Source of the DNA: Catonia carolina
Taxonomy: Eukaryota; Arthropoda; Insecta; Hemiptera; Achilidae
Length of the DNA stretch: 64,000 nt
Assembly: GCA_035578175.1 (NCBI GenBank)
Contig: JAQMRL010000002.1
Coordinates: forward strand, 130,016,171 to 130,080,170
Reading direction: 5' to 3'
The notes under the pieces are model-generated. The model saw only the letters and a program-made list of their open reading frames with translations. It ran no database searches and was not told the origin of the DNA. Below are positions 11,335-22,005 of this stretch, in pieces. Made by a program: the position numbers and the translations under genes. The first letter of the stretch is position 1, and each line of letters starts with the position of its first letter.

Positions 11335-11965
11335 AGAATTTGCAGAAACATTGTTAGACCAGTGTACTAAATTTCTTATGAAATAATCTAAAAATAAGGG
11401 AATAGAAAAGAAATCTTTTTTATATCCGGTTTTTTCAAGATTTACTGTTCCGTCGTCGAGTTTAATCAATTTCTGGCCTCCAAGAGAATTACGTAGTGCT
11501 GTGTGGAAGTCTTGTTTTGCGTTCTTAAGTTTGTTTAACGTGTTGTTTTATAGAAGTCTTCTTTTCGGATGAAATTACATCATTTACAAAAAAAAAAATC
11601 ACGAAATCTTCAACTGTGCACTCTTTCGAAGATATTGGTTTTATAGATTTTTAAGCTTACAAAACGAAAATGTTCCTGCAAAGCCATTGTTTTGCGCCCT
11701 TGCCGTAAAAAAACGCGACCAACATATTTCAATTCGCTATTATTATATTCAGTGGTAGGCCTACTCTATATCGGATCAGCAACCTCATTATCAAAATTAC
11801 TTCAAAAATTAGAAAGTAAAGCAGGCCTTTCTTTTCGGTTTTACAGGTAAAAAACATTTCGAATTTTAATATTTTACGATGTGGCTGAAGCCTTTATGTT
11901 ATTAGAGGTTACACATATTTGTATGATTTTTTTTACTGTCTATTGTTTTATCAGATTTGTTCATT
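11335..11965. other. Intergenic DNA, no gene seen
   Basis: Unique-looking AT-rich sequence between PBL1 and a SINE. No supported coding frame. Confidence 0.4.
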
Positions 11966-12297
11966 TTTTTTTAATCCCTATTTTGTGTACGTCGCAATCT
12001 CTTCAATTCAGAACAATAAGCAACCCCATGACCCAATGAGATGAGGATGATGTGTATGACGTGTAAATGAGGTTTAGTCTTGTACAGACTCAGGTCGACC
12101 ATTCCTGAGAGAGTATGGTTTATTGAACCCCAACCATCAAAGTACACCGGTAACCACTGTCTAGCATTCAAATCCGTATAAAAGTAACTACCCTTAGTAG
12201 GATTTAAACCAGGAACCTTCGTCTCCGAAAATCAGCTGTTAAACAGCTGATTTTGGCGACGACTTTACCTCTAGACCAACCTGGTGGGTTAGATTTG
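11966..12297 (-). repeat. tRNA-derived SINE (type C), full length
   Basis: Minus-strand reading starts at the tRNA-like head near 12297 with an A box inside GGTTGGTCTAGAGGTAAAG and a B box GGTTCAAATCC. A stem made from CAGCTGTTTAACAGCTG lies between them. The body (GGTTACCGGTGTACTTTGAT type) continues to an A-rich tail, seen here as the T-run at 11966. Copies also lie at 18207, 45753 and 49783. GTGGGTTAGATTT is repeated just past the head (12288-12312). Confidence 0.8.
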
Positions 12298-12326
12298 TGG
12301 GTTAGATTTATTACTGACTTTTTTTA

Positions 12327-13125
12327 ACTTTCTCTTGCCCTATATGAATACATAGGAAAGGAAAGTATAGTTTTCATGTCTATTTTTCGAGTTTTCACTG
12401 GAAATACACGTTTCCATGCCTTCTCAGCCCGAAAAACCATGTTTTTAGCGATCGGTGTGAATGTGTGTGAACAAAACACCTCAAGAACGGAATAGCGTAC
12501 GAAGTTGAAACTTGGAACTTAAGTTAGGTACCACTAGAGAACCCGACACGAACATTTTCATCAAAATTGGTCAACTGGAATTAGCAGTTTATTCGAGCGA
12601 GATTAGAATTTTTTGAATTTTCTCAAAAACGGTTCCCACATTTTTTTTTAAATCGCCTCATTAACTACTTTTTTATGCTGTACAAAATAGGGTACGCGCC
12701 GTATATGTTGAAATTGTTGAGGATGCTGTTTTCTCACGGTAAATTTTGTTTTAAGATTGTGACCTTAGTACGTATTTTAGGGCAAAAGTGTATAAAATTA
12801 AAGTTGTAGAACATTTTAAAACCTACAACTTTTACTTCAAACATTTTTCAACAATGCTTAGGTTAGTGACAAAAAGTTCTGTATTTTACTCATTAAAATT
12901 AGTATAATTGGGATTTTAATATTGCGGCCATAGTATGCATTTTACGATAAAAAGAAAGCATACAATCTAAGATATAGAAAATAATAAAATCTACAACTTT
13001 TATTTGAAGCATTTTTTTCTACAGACCCTAGTTTAGCATAAATTAGTAATTTTCCGTATTTGTAAGTTCTACAGAGGTTATTTTCATTTTGCGCCATTCA
13101 CTCATAATTAAAATTAATTTTCCAA
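12327..13125 (+). repeat. Repeat family A copy
   Basis: It starts with AACTTTCTCTTGCCCTATAT and carries the standard succession of blocks. The two internal tandem units are clear (about 12752-12898 and 12915-13070). The 3' end is interrupted: the family tail (TTTACATTGGCATGAGAATG, then the ACACCAGATTTTT end) appears detached at about 13846-13886. The intervening 700 bp is a later insertion or rearrangement that includes an (AAT)n run. Confidence 0.75.
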
Positions 13126-13137
13126 TTTTAAATTGTT

Positions 13138-13176
13138 TATTATTATTATTAATAATAATAATAATAATAAAACTTT
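13138..13176. repeat. TTA/AAT simple repeat
   Basis: A TTATTATTATTA run followed directly by AATAATAATAAT, forming a near palindrome of trinucleotides. It lies in the disrupted 3' part of a family A copy. Confidence 0.8.
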
Positions 13177-14623
13177 ATTTTCATTTTTTACAATTATTTC
13201 CATAGACATTCTTTCAAAAAGCTGTAATGCATTTACAACGATTCCCAACGTACGAGGAGGAAATCTACCCAATTACCCAATTGGGTAGTTGATCAACCCA
13301 ATTATGACTAAAAGTCATGTCCTAGGGTAAGTGTTTTTTTATTGTATTTAGTAACACAGTAGACTACAAGAGAAATTTAAAACTACACTAGGGCTTATAA
13401 CAAGACAAAAAATATATACAATTTCCAAAAAAAAAAATGTCTAATAAATCTAATTAGTAAACAATTTAAAATCATGCCACTATTCAAAGTTATACAGTTT
13501 AAAAAAAACTTTAAATAAATTTCCAAATTACACAATTTAAAAAAACTTTGAATATAATTTTTAATATAATACTGAAAAAAACCTGAAAAATAACGAACTT
13601 TAAGGTTATACAATTATTTAAAAAGACGACAATCTAAATTTAGTATAATAAATCTAAAAAAATAATAATATAATCTATAGAACTAGAAAAATATAAATAT
13701 TAAAATAAGTGAGCCAGAAACCTTTATTTTTTTGATAGTAGGCTGTCTATATTGTCTCTTCCTACATTAATTAAAATGATTTAACTAGGTTTCAAAAAAA
13801 AAATTGGCGTTTAACAAAAATAGTACCAGTTAATTATTTACATTGGCATGAGAATGTTGTGTGAGTATTTAACACCAGATTTTTATAATGAGTGTACTAT
13901 ATCAGTACAAAACAGTCCGTCAAATTGAATTTAAATTCTTAATAATTACGTTGTTAAAATTAGCATCATAGTACAAAAAATGCTTTCAGTAGCACTATTC
14001 CTAATGATGTTATTCATCACATTTGATGCCGAATTAAAATTACATAGCAGGAAAAAAATTGGCGTTTAACAAAAATAGTACCAGTTAATTTTAATAATTT
14101 TTATTAACACGTTTTTATGAAGCACGTGCGGATGAGGACACTACTTCGGGGGTACCTCTGACGTTTATACAAGCATGTTCACATTTATATATAGTCACAT
14201 TCACAAAGAAGACTTAAGGATTGTTTTAGAAGAACACTTCAGCACGCTATGCTATTCTACGCAATGATAAAGAGTTGAAAAGAAAGAAATTAAAAATTAG
14301 AACGCAACCAGATGGCGGCAGAACGTTCGTTCTTTTCTAGAAAGCATCTCATTGTTTGACTATACAGTAATTCAACATCTGACGTAGCCTCTACATAAAA
14401 CAGCTTATGAAATTCATTATAGTACAAGAAAAAAATACTCTTTGTGTTCTGCGTACCTTGTCATTTCAAGAATATTTATCAAGCGTACAAACCAGTGATA
14501 ACAAATCAATCACAAATTGTTTAGAAGACAAATTTATTACTGGTAACTGAAGTACACTGTTATTTGTTTTTAATGACTCGTGAAGAATAAATCATCATTA
14601 AACCAAACAATTACATTTGGTAA
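13177..14623. other. AT-rich repeat-derived DNA, no gene
   Basis: The stretch has no coding frame. It contains a 39-bp exact direct repeat (13797-13835 and 14052-14090, core TTGGCGTTTAACAAAAATAG). The detached family A tail (13846-13886) lies between the two copies. Confidence 0.5.
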
Positions 14624-15128
14624 TAAAAAATCTGGTATTAAACACGTACACGACTTTCTCTTCCCAATTTGAATAATGAAAAATATATTATTGTTGACAT
14701 TAGAACATATTTTGTTGGTCATCATCCAAAGGCTGTTTGAACCTCTAGAGACTTTACTGTAACGAGGAGTGAGGTGGTTTACCATAGCCTTCCTCACTTA
14801 GTGGAAAAGTATGCTTATCAACATAACGGGCTCTCTGAAAAGCACATATTTTTCACCCTGAAAATGACACCTTTACTTCATTCACCACAGGCTCTGGCTG
14901 TATAATGAAATTCATTATTCTCAGAGGCGATAACTCTGACTAGTATCTTTTACACATCTGCCTCTTCTGTTTTTAAATACTTCAGTTATTTAATTGGCTG
15001 ATCATGTGAAAAGAAACAGAACTATGTTTTGTAAGCCTGGAACTAACAGATTAACCGTTTATTTCGAAAAATCTACATGAAAATAATACTTTCCTTCCTA
15101 TACATTCATACAGGCAAGAAAAAGTAAA
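14624..15128 (-). repeat. Repeat family A remnant split by a family B copy
   Basis: At 14624-14700 the family A 3' tail and terminal segment (CGACTTTCTCTTCCC) are seen. At 15056-15128 the family A 5' end follows (AATACTTTCCTTCCTATACA, then GGCAAGAAAAAGT). The middle of A is missing, and a family B copy occupies 14709-15056. So A was reduced to its two ends, and B sits at the junction. Confidence 0.65.
14709..15056 (+). repeat. Repeat family B copy
   Basis: It matches family B from the GGTCATCATCC-AAAGGCTG start to GGAACTAACAGATTA, with the last 40 bp missing. It is inserted within a family A remnant, so family B was active after that A copy. Confidence 0.75.
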
Positions 15129-15561
15129 AAAATAGATTGACCGACATCAATTCAGTGGGTGACCTAAGACTAAACTCTACAAAAACCTTATTCTTTAAAA
15201 TACATAAATAATATTCCCGGTTTAGAAGTAAAGTACTACGTGCTAATGTTTCTTCAGGGTAAATCACTAGCCCTCTCCCAGTACATCTAGCCTAATTAAC
15301 ACTGGCGCTAATTACAGAGGCTTAATTATCGTTATCTATAACCAAACCACAGTACTGCATCCGTATGCATTATTTGTGTTGATTAGCTCCCATGTACACA
15401 CATATTGGCTATCAGCATTGTGCAAATACGTCTGGTGTACAAGCTCTGAACACCACGTGTAAGCACAACTATTGGTTGTAACCAATTCCGATTAACACTA
15501 TGTACACAATATAAAAAAAATGTTAGTTTATATGTTACAAGATAAGTTTGATTCAACATTA
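15129..15561. other. Intergenic DNA, no gene seen
   Basis: Unique-looking sequence with no supported coding frame between a repeat cluster and the mariner element. Confidence 0.35.
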
Positions 15562-15625
15562 TACGAGGTGTGGCTATTAAATAACGAGACTGACGTAAAA
15601 AAAATTATTTTTATTTTATATATTA

Positions 15626-16250
15626 TCACTTATTGTCACCGTCAGTATACACTCCTTCTCTATCCCTACGCTCCATGCGAATTTTCCATTGTTGGAAACA
15701 GTGCTGGAAGTCATCTTCTGTCAGCTTCTTAAGAACAAGTGCCGCTTTCTCTCTTACAGCTTCCACAGACTCAAATCTTGTCCCTTTTAATCCCGATTTC
15801 ATTTTAGGGAACAGGTAGAAGTCACATGGTGCAAGATCTGGTGAATAAGGTGGATGTTCTAACACTGAGATGCTGTGTTTGACTAGGAACCTCTTGACAG
15901 ATAACGCGGAATGAGCTGGCGTATTGTCTTGGTGGAGAACTCATGATTTGTCCTTCCACATTTCGGGGCGTTTTTTCCTTACTCTTTAACGTAGTTTAGA
16001 AAGTACCTAAAGGTAGTAAATTGTTTGACCTTCAGGAACCCAGTGAAGGTACACAATCCCATGGATATAAAAACAACAATCATCATTGGTTTAAATTTTG
16101 ACTTGATCATTCGAGCTTTTTTGGCTCTCGGTGAAGTTCGGCTCTTCCAGTGCATGGATTCAGTCCATGACGCTTCGTTTCCGGATCATAAGTAAAAAAC
16201 CACGTTTCATCACATGTTATTATAGTTTCCAAAAAATTTGGGTCATTTTT
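15626..16250 (-). pseudogene. mariner transposase, C-terminal half (left arm)
   Basis: One reading gives LHQDNTPAHSALSVKRFLVK followed by SVLEHPPYSPDLAPCDFYLF and ends in REGVYTDGDNK. These hold the second and third catalytic aspartates of the mariner DD34D triad (DNTPAHSA and PCDF). A TGA lies just upstream of LHQDN (about 15939). Frames must be switched to follow upstream homology (MMIVVF-like first-D region at about 16070), so it is broken. There is no N-terminal HTH region. Confidence 0.85.
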
Positions 16251-16333
16251 ATTCGCGTACAAAGTGTCAGTACAAACATTTTTGCGAGCTTCATTTCAAA
16301 CATTTTTGAGCGGCACGTGTCCTGAAGGAGCCG

Positions 16334-16432
16334 ACAGAAGATGACTTACAGCACTGTTTCCAACAATGGAAAATTCGCATGGAACATTGTAGGGATAGAG
16401 AAGGAGTGTATATTGAAGGTGACAATAAGTGA
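16334..16432 (+). pseudogene. mariner transposase, last 32 codons (right arm)
   Basis: It reads TEDDLQHCFQQWKIRMEHC, then RDREGVYIEGDNK and stop. This is the same C-terminus as in the left arm but on the opposite strand, with a few substitutions (for example EHC in place of ERR). This proves the inverted duplication at protein level. Confidence 0.85.
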
Positions 16433-16500
16433 ATATGTATAAAATTAAAAAAAAAAGTTTTTACAACGTCAGTCTCGTTATTTAATAGCCACACCTCGTA

Positions 16501-16846
16501 TGTACTCTCCGTTATTGATATTAGTTGGTGATTCTTTTACTGACAAGTTCCTCCCAGTTTATACTGTACGCTTTATCCGAGGACAAAGTTTGTCCCCGGA
16601 CTTGTCTCATACGTATCAATGACTTCCTGTTTGAGGTCAAAGGGTAAACCTCGTACCTGTTGGCCGGCCGTTATATTTAGTTAAGCACGGATGACTTAAT
16701 ACGCAAGATCATTAAAAACCCGTATACTTATTTAAGTATACCATTCATTACACAATTAGTTTCTGTATTTATGTTTACAGCTTTGTCATCAAATTACCCA
16801 TTATTTAATTATTTTTAAATTGTTAATTAATATTGCTTGGCCACAA
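16501..16846. other. Intergenic DNA, no gene seen
   Basis: No repeat or coding match was recognised. Confidence 0.3.
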
Positions 16847-17229
16847 CAGGCAGGTGGAGTGTTAAATTATTTGCACTCAATCTGTTAGTTCCAGTGCTAA
16901 AATAAATAGTTCGGTTTTTATCACATGGCCAGCCAATTAAATAACTGAAATATTTAAGAACAGAAGAGGTAGAGGTGTAAAAGATACTAGTCAGAGTTAT
17001 CGCCTCAGAGAAAAATGAATTTCATTATACAGCCAGATCCTGTGGTGAATGAAGTGAAGATGTCATTTGTAGAGTGGAAAATATGTGCTTTTTAGAGGGC
17101 CTGGCGTGCTTATAAGCAAACTTTTCAACTCAGTGAGGAAGGCAATCGTAACTATGTCACTCCTCGTTTTAATTAGTAAAACCTCTAGAAGTTCAAACCA
17201 GTTTTTCGGGTGATGACCTAAACAACAAC
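16847..17229 (-). repeat. Repeat family B copy, full length
   Basis: It runs inverted from CAGGCAGGTGGAGTGTTAAA to GATGACCTAAACAACAAC and is colinear with the other full copies. Confidence 0.8.
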
Positions 17230-17504
17230 AGATTTTGGTTGTGCTGTTCAAGGATTTTTTAATAGTTCCCTGAACCATTCCAAATAAAGTGCCTGATCAG
17301 CCCCATTATTGCGTTCTGTGCAGTAGTTTAATCTTCCCCATACCTATTCTACAATTTAAAATATCATAATATAATGCATAGTTTATTTTACGTGACAATA
17401 AAAATTTATTTATTTACACCTAAAAGTGGTTGCTTAATTATATAAACCATAAGGGCTTACGCAATATTAATGGTTGACACACCATATTTACCATCTTATT
17501 AATA
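17230..17504. other. Short intergenic gap
   Basis: AT-rich sequence with nothing recognised. Confidence 0.3.
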
Positions 17505-17509
17505 ATAAT

Positions 17510-17690
17510 CGATGGCTAAAGACAGTTGGTAACGTGCTCGCCTCTCATTATACGGTCTTGGGTTCGAATCCCATTCAGGTACGGCATATTTTCATACGCT
17601 ACAAAAAATCATTTCATCCTTCACCGTCTGCATTAGCAGTAATTGCAGAACAGTCGGACGTTAAACCAAAAAAAAGGCTAAAGAATTAAC
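17510..17690 (+). repeat. tRNA-derived SINE (type D)
   Basis: The head contains GTTGGTAACGTGCTCGCCTC and the B box GGGTTCGAATCCC. The body CATTTCATCCTTCACCGTCT, then TAATTGCAGAACAGTCGGAC, ends at an A-rich tail (CCAAAAAAAAGG). It is the best-preserved D copy. A type C, D or E SINE occurs about every 3-8 kb. Confidence 0.75.
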
Positions 17691-18206
17691 TTTTACCATC
17701 ATTTATAAAACCACTCGAAAAAAACCCTAAGAATAATTTTCCGACAAAATTATTAAAAACCAGAAATGAATATCGGCGGCCTCCGGATCCCAGTTATTCA
17801 GGGCGGCAGATTATGCTTAAACAAACTAAAAAAACTATTTTAGGATATTATCAGAAGAAATGTGTAAAGTTTGCGAAAGAATTAAATAATAAATAACAAG
17901 AAAAAAATATAAAAATGTTACGTATATATCTAATGAATGGCAGATTAATAAAGGAAATATTTAATTTTTATGAAATTAAAATTTAAAAAAACGAATTGGT
18001 TTGTGAAACATTTGAAATGTGAAGAAAATAAATTAAGTCTAAATTACCAGAGTAAAATATAAAAGAAACTATAATTGCAAAAAATGGACAGAAACAAGGA
18101 TGAAAGAACAGGGTGTAAAAAAGCAGGTGTTTTGGTAAAGAAAGAAATCAGATCTACTAAATGTAATAAATGTGAACCCTAATGATCAGAACGCGACAAA
18201 TAGAAT
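17691..18206. other. AT-rich DNA, no gene seen
   Basis: A-rich sequence without a supported coding frame or repeat match. Confidence 0.35.
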
Positions 18207-18412
18207 TTTTTTAATCCTAATGTATATACATCAGTCTGTTCAGTTAAGAACGATAAACAACCCCACGTCTCAATGTTATGATGAGAATGATTTGTATGAC
18301 GTGTAAAATAGATATAGCAGAATGGTTAATTAAACCCCAACCATAAAAGTACACCGGCAACAAATGTCTAGTATTCCAATCTGTATTATAAGTAAAATAA
18401 GCTGTTAAACAT
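18207..18412 (-). repeat. tRNA-derived SINE (type C), head missing
   Basis: The T-run tail at 18207 and the body (AACAACCCCACGTCTCAATG, CAACCATAAAAGTACACCGG) match type C. The match fades after about 18412, so the tRNA-like head is lost. Confidence 0.65.
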
Positions 18413-18474
18413 TATTGCTAACAAAGATAAATTGATTTGCAGCTGGGTATTCAACACAATATATTTATTTGCAT

Positions 18475-18605
18475 TTTTTTACGTCCGATTCTTTTATACG
18501 TTAAAGCTAATACAGACGATGAATTGTGATAGATGAAAAGAAGTGACAAAAAAAGCCTAACCTGATTCCGTACCCGGGACGCTAATTACACTGACCACTA
18601 CACCA
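18475..18605 (-). repeat. tRNA-derived SINE fragment
   Basis: Minus-strand reading gives TGGTGTAGTGGTCAGTGTAA (A-box-like) and CCCGGGTACGGAATCAGG (B-box-like) followed by a body with an A-rich tail, seen as the T-run at 18475. Confidence 0.55.
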
Positions 18606-18645
18606 CGAACGTCCATTTATTTCTATTCAACACATTATTTGGTAG

Positions 18646-19316
18646 TTGTTTAGGTGATCAGCCGAAAGGCTGGTTTGAACCTCTGTAGACTTTACTAAGT
18701 AAATCGAGGAGTGAGGTGGTTTACAATTGCCTTCCTCACTGAGTGGAAGAGTATGTTACAGCTTGCCGGGACCTCTGAAAAGCACATATATTTCACCCTG
18801 CAAATGATACCTTCACTTCGTTCACCACAGGGTCCAGGACTCTGACTTGAGGGGGCGAACGGGGGGTACACCCCCCCAACCAAAGAGGGCCCGGAGGTCC
18901 TCCCCCGGAAAAGTTTTGTATTTTTGAGTTCAAAGTACCGTTTTAGAGCTCTATTTTTCGAAAATTGATTGATAATACTTAAGTCACATTAAAGTTGAAA
19001 AGTACCCGTCTTATGCTACGTGCCGGCAGGTACCAGCCATGTTGGACTATATGTAGTGACTTAAAAATGTTTTATCCGGTTCAACCCTCAACATTTTTCG
19101 TATACCACTTGGTCAGTTGGGGGGGGGGGGATCGCCCCTGGATCCGCGCCTGACAGGGTCTGCCTGTATAATTAAATTCATTACTTTCAGAAGAGATAAC
19201 TCTAATTAGTATCTTTTACACCTCTACCTCTTCTGTTCTTAAATGATTCAGTAATTAATTGACTGATCATGTGATAAGAAACAGAACTATTTTTTGTAGA
19301 CCTGGAACTAACAATA
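18646..19316 (+). repeat. Repeat family B copy split by a hAT MITE
   Basis: Family B runs 18646-18834 and resumes at 19153-19316. The break is in the CACAGGGTCTGG block and is filled by a 318-bp element with an 8-bp duplication of B sequence. The 3' end lacks the last 50 bp of B. Confidence 0.8.
18835..19152. mobile_element. hAT-type nonautonomous element (MITE), 318 bp
   Basis: Exact 8-bp target duplications ACAGGGTC flank it (18827-18834, 19153-19160). The ends are imperfect inverted repeats (CAGGACTCTGACTTGAGGGG versus, inverted, CAGGCGCGGATCCAGGGGCG), and long G and C runs lie beside them. An 8-bp duplication and CAGG-type ends fit the hAT superfamily. The insertion interrupts a B copy, which dates it as younger than that copy. 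Confidence 0.85.
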
Positions 19317-20562
19317 AAATAATTTAACAAGAGTGTTAAAGCAGGCCGCAGGCAAGCAGGCAGGTAGAGACCTGCCTGTAATGAGCATAAAATGGTAGGT
19401 CGTATAGACATTCAATTGACTAAATTCTGCTGCAAGACTTCAAAATTTGCGTCCGAAAAACTTAAAATTCTATCATCGTCGTCCTATGTCCGGCAGGTAT
19501 TCGATATCTTCCCTTGCTTGTTACGTTAAAACTGAATTAAATAAAAACAAGGCGAAAAATGAATTTCGAATGTATACGGGTAACATACCTATTTTGAATA
19601 ATGTGTTCCGATTACTGACTGGAATATTACATAATCAGCATAACTAATTTACTATTACATCAGCAATAATAATGTTGTATTACAGTAATTTAATTTACAG
19701 TACTGTGTTATTAATTAGTTAGGCCTAACATTTAACATAGTGTAATTTTTTTTTATAACAATGCTGGAAATACATAGAAAATGTTTATTTGGTAAACTGT
19801 ACCAGAATAAAATTAAAACTTTTGGAAAAAGTTATTTTAATTAAAGACTACCATCAACCGAAATTAAATTGAATATAAGTAAATTGCGCGATTACCTGTT
19901 ACACAACGAACTTTCTGAGTCAACTCTGGACAAGGGTAAAAAGGAGTATATTTTTTATTCTGTACCCTCAACATAATCGCTAATAACCAATGTTGTCGCC
20001 ATTAAATAAAACAATGTAAAGGTTAATTTAGAATAAATGAAAACGAAATTATTTAGCGTACCTGTAATTTTACTAAACAGTGTAGTTCAAAAAGTATGCA
20101 ATCTCTATTTAATTTTATTGAAATCTGTTAGAAGTTGTTTATAAAATAACTAAAACACGGCTTATCTACTAACACCATGTGATAAAATAAACTGAAGCAC
20201 ATACTGTACCTAACCAAGAAAAACGATACTTTTAAAAAGACATACCGTATGATATTTTTTAATAGACCGTACAGAATATTTAGTAATTAATTACAGTACG
20301 ATGATAATAAAATAATGTACACAAGTAAATATGACAAAAACACAGATATTTTTTATCAAAAATCAGCTTTACGGTTTTATTTTTTGGTTTTATACAATAC
20401 CACAAATCTGGTACTTTAATTATGTTTGTTAGTAAGGTACCTATTTCATTATTATTTTATAAACTGAAATTTACCTACGTATTTTGTTCAATATCAAAAA
20501 TATTAGTACACAAATTTAAATATAACCTATTTATTGTAACGAAAATTTTCTTTTATTTATTT
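19317..20562. other. AT-rich intergenic DNA, no gene seen
   Basis: Long AT-rich stretch with no coding frame, no repeat match recognised, and local GCAGGCAG-type short repeats near 19340-19375. Confidence 0.4.
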
Positions 20563-20685
20563 AAAGTCGTATCAACAGCTTGATCATTAGTTACACGATG
20601 GGTTTTCTCACGTTATAATTTACAGACCAGGAATCGAATCCGTACCTCCGCTTAGTAGGTTAGAGCGCTAACGAAAGTGTTTTTA
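20563..20685 (-). repeat. tRNA-derived SINE fragment
   Basis: Minus-strand reading shows GTTAGCGCTCTAACCTACTA and a B-box-like GGATTCGATTCCTGG. A tail region (CTAATGATCAAGCTGTTGAT) resembles the tail of the D copy at 6600. The boxes are degenerate. Confidence 0.5.
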
Positions 20686-21189
20686 TCTATTAATAGTCGG
20701 TGTCGAAACATCAGTTGTTGCTATTATAGTGGCGCTACACGACGGATAAAAATTGAACTACAAAGTGTTCTCATTAGGAAGCATTTCGTTACTGCACACA
20801 ATCATTGTGCTTCTTCAATTTGCATCACTATTCAAAATAACGCATAAGTCATCATGCTTTATTTTATAAAATAATACATAACATAATTAATTTATTGTAA
20901 AGTATTTATCGATAATGGTAGTGTATTTATTACAATTAAATAGGTGAATCACAAAAATTGACAATGAAAGTTACATTTAATGTTGTATTTTTACGTTTTT
21001 AACCATTTATTAACTAGTAAGGTACCGGCCATGTTAGAGTTAGTTTATCTTACGTACATCATGTCTGTACTTAATAACCCTAACCTAAAATAAATTGGAA
21101 TTTTATATTTAAAAAAAATTAAAGTTCTTAAAAAGTAAAAATTAGATAAAGTAAAACAATGATATTTGTTTAATGTGTTAATGACTTAC

Positions 21190-21267
21190 CTTGCGCATAT
21201 TCAGTACACCGGCGCCAAAGCCTTCAGTTATATCCGTCCGTAACCAAAACCCGCCGAACACGCAAAA
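21190..21267 (-). other. Exon-like segment, 78 bp, phase 0
   Basis: On the minus strand a TTTTAG acceptor precedes 26 open codons (FCVFGGFWLRTDITEGFGAG, then VLNMRK) and an AAG|GTAAGT donor. Both splice sites fit consensus well and the segment is much more GC-rich than its flanks. I do not recognise the peptide and found no partner exon on this strand nearby. It could be a conserved exon of a gene with distant exons, or chance. Confidence 0.25.
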
Positions 21268-21488
21268 CTAAAAGAAAATTTAAAAAAAATTGTTTATAAT
21301 GTCTTTAACTTTATGATTTTAATTAATTTATAATTTACGATTTTTCTTAATTGTTTTTATTTAAAAAAAAATCTTAAGTGTATTTTATCCCGTTGACAAA
21401 AACCATGACCGATCTAAAAACAGAATTTCACATACCAGAGTGGGCATAGCACATAGCTCACAGTAGAGTCAATTCGTTTGTCTGTCAG

Positions 21489-21652
21489 TCGGTGGTGTGG
21501 CGATGGTGACCGTTCTGAAGACTCCGCCCAGACCTGCAAGCGACGACCGATCGATGCGGAAGACCCTCTCGGCTACCATCCCCTCCACAAACCCAGACGT
21601 TGGCATTCTCTCGTACTGGAGGATTACACCGAACATCGACTACCATATTACA
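21489..21652 (+). CDS. Possible orphan first or internal exon, GC-rich
   Basis: ATG at 21503 opens 50 codons starting MVTVLKTPPRPASDDRSMRK and ending NIDYHIT, followed by a GTATGT donor at 21653. A TCTGTCAG acceptor-like site ends at 21488, so it could also be internal. Third codon positions are mostly G or C, unlike all surrounding DNA. Competing open frames on both strands (21478-21699 plus, 21485-21727 minus) lack this codon bias. The product is not recognised. Confidence is limited because no second exon could be tied to it. Confidence 0.3.
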
Positions 21653-21892
21653 GTATGTACTTCCCTTCGTCGATAACAAAGGGGCAAAGTTCACCGTAAC
21701 CCTAGGACCATTATCCAATAAGTCCATGCTGGCCTATTACGCTGGTACACTTTTGTTAACTAAAAATACATACCAGATACTGTACGTCTATATCTTCAAA
21801 ATTACCAAATAAAGTACTCAGTTTTCTCTCGCTTTTTTACCAGAGGTTGTAGAATCTGCCTTTCTTATTTTAATTTTGAAATCTATCTACAA

Positions 21893-22005
21893 TTTTTTTT
21901 TTTTGGTTTAACATCCGACTGTTCTGCAATTACTGCTAATGCAGACGGTGAAAGATGAAATGATTTTTTATAAAGTATGAAAATATGCCATACCTGAATG
22001 GGATA
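21893..22005 (-). repeat. tRNA-derived SINE (type D), truncated
   Basis: The T-run tail at 21893 is followed by the D body (CCGACTGTTCTGCAATTACT, GCAGACGGTGAAAGATGAAA). It stops inside the CCTGAATGGGAT block, before the B box, so the tRNA-like head is missing. Confidence 0.65.

Larger units (their letters stand above)
15564..16498. mobile_element. Rearranged mariner element with two inverted 3' ends
   Basis: TA dinucleotides flank both sides (15562-15563, 16499-16500). The two ends are exact inverse copies for about 33 bp (starting CGAGGTGTGGCTATTAAATA), and the similarity continues for roughly 190 bp. Both arms contain the last part of a mariner transposase reading inward. The element is therefore a fold-back of two 3' halves. 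The N-terminal half of the transposase is absent. It cannot encode its own transposase but keeps matched terminal repeats. Confidence 0.85.

Noticed and set aside
12160..12297. Possible tRNA gene
   Set aside because: It is the head of a type C SINE: repeated at 49783, with a conserved non-tRNA body and tail.
21478..21727. Two longer open frames, one on each strand, over the GC-rich island
   Set aside because: Neither has the GC-rich third-position bias seen in the 21503 frame. GC-rich DNA has few stops, so open length alone means little.
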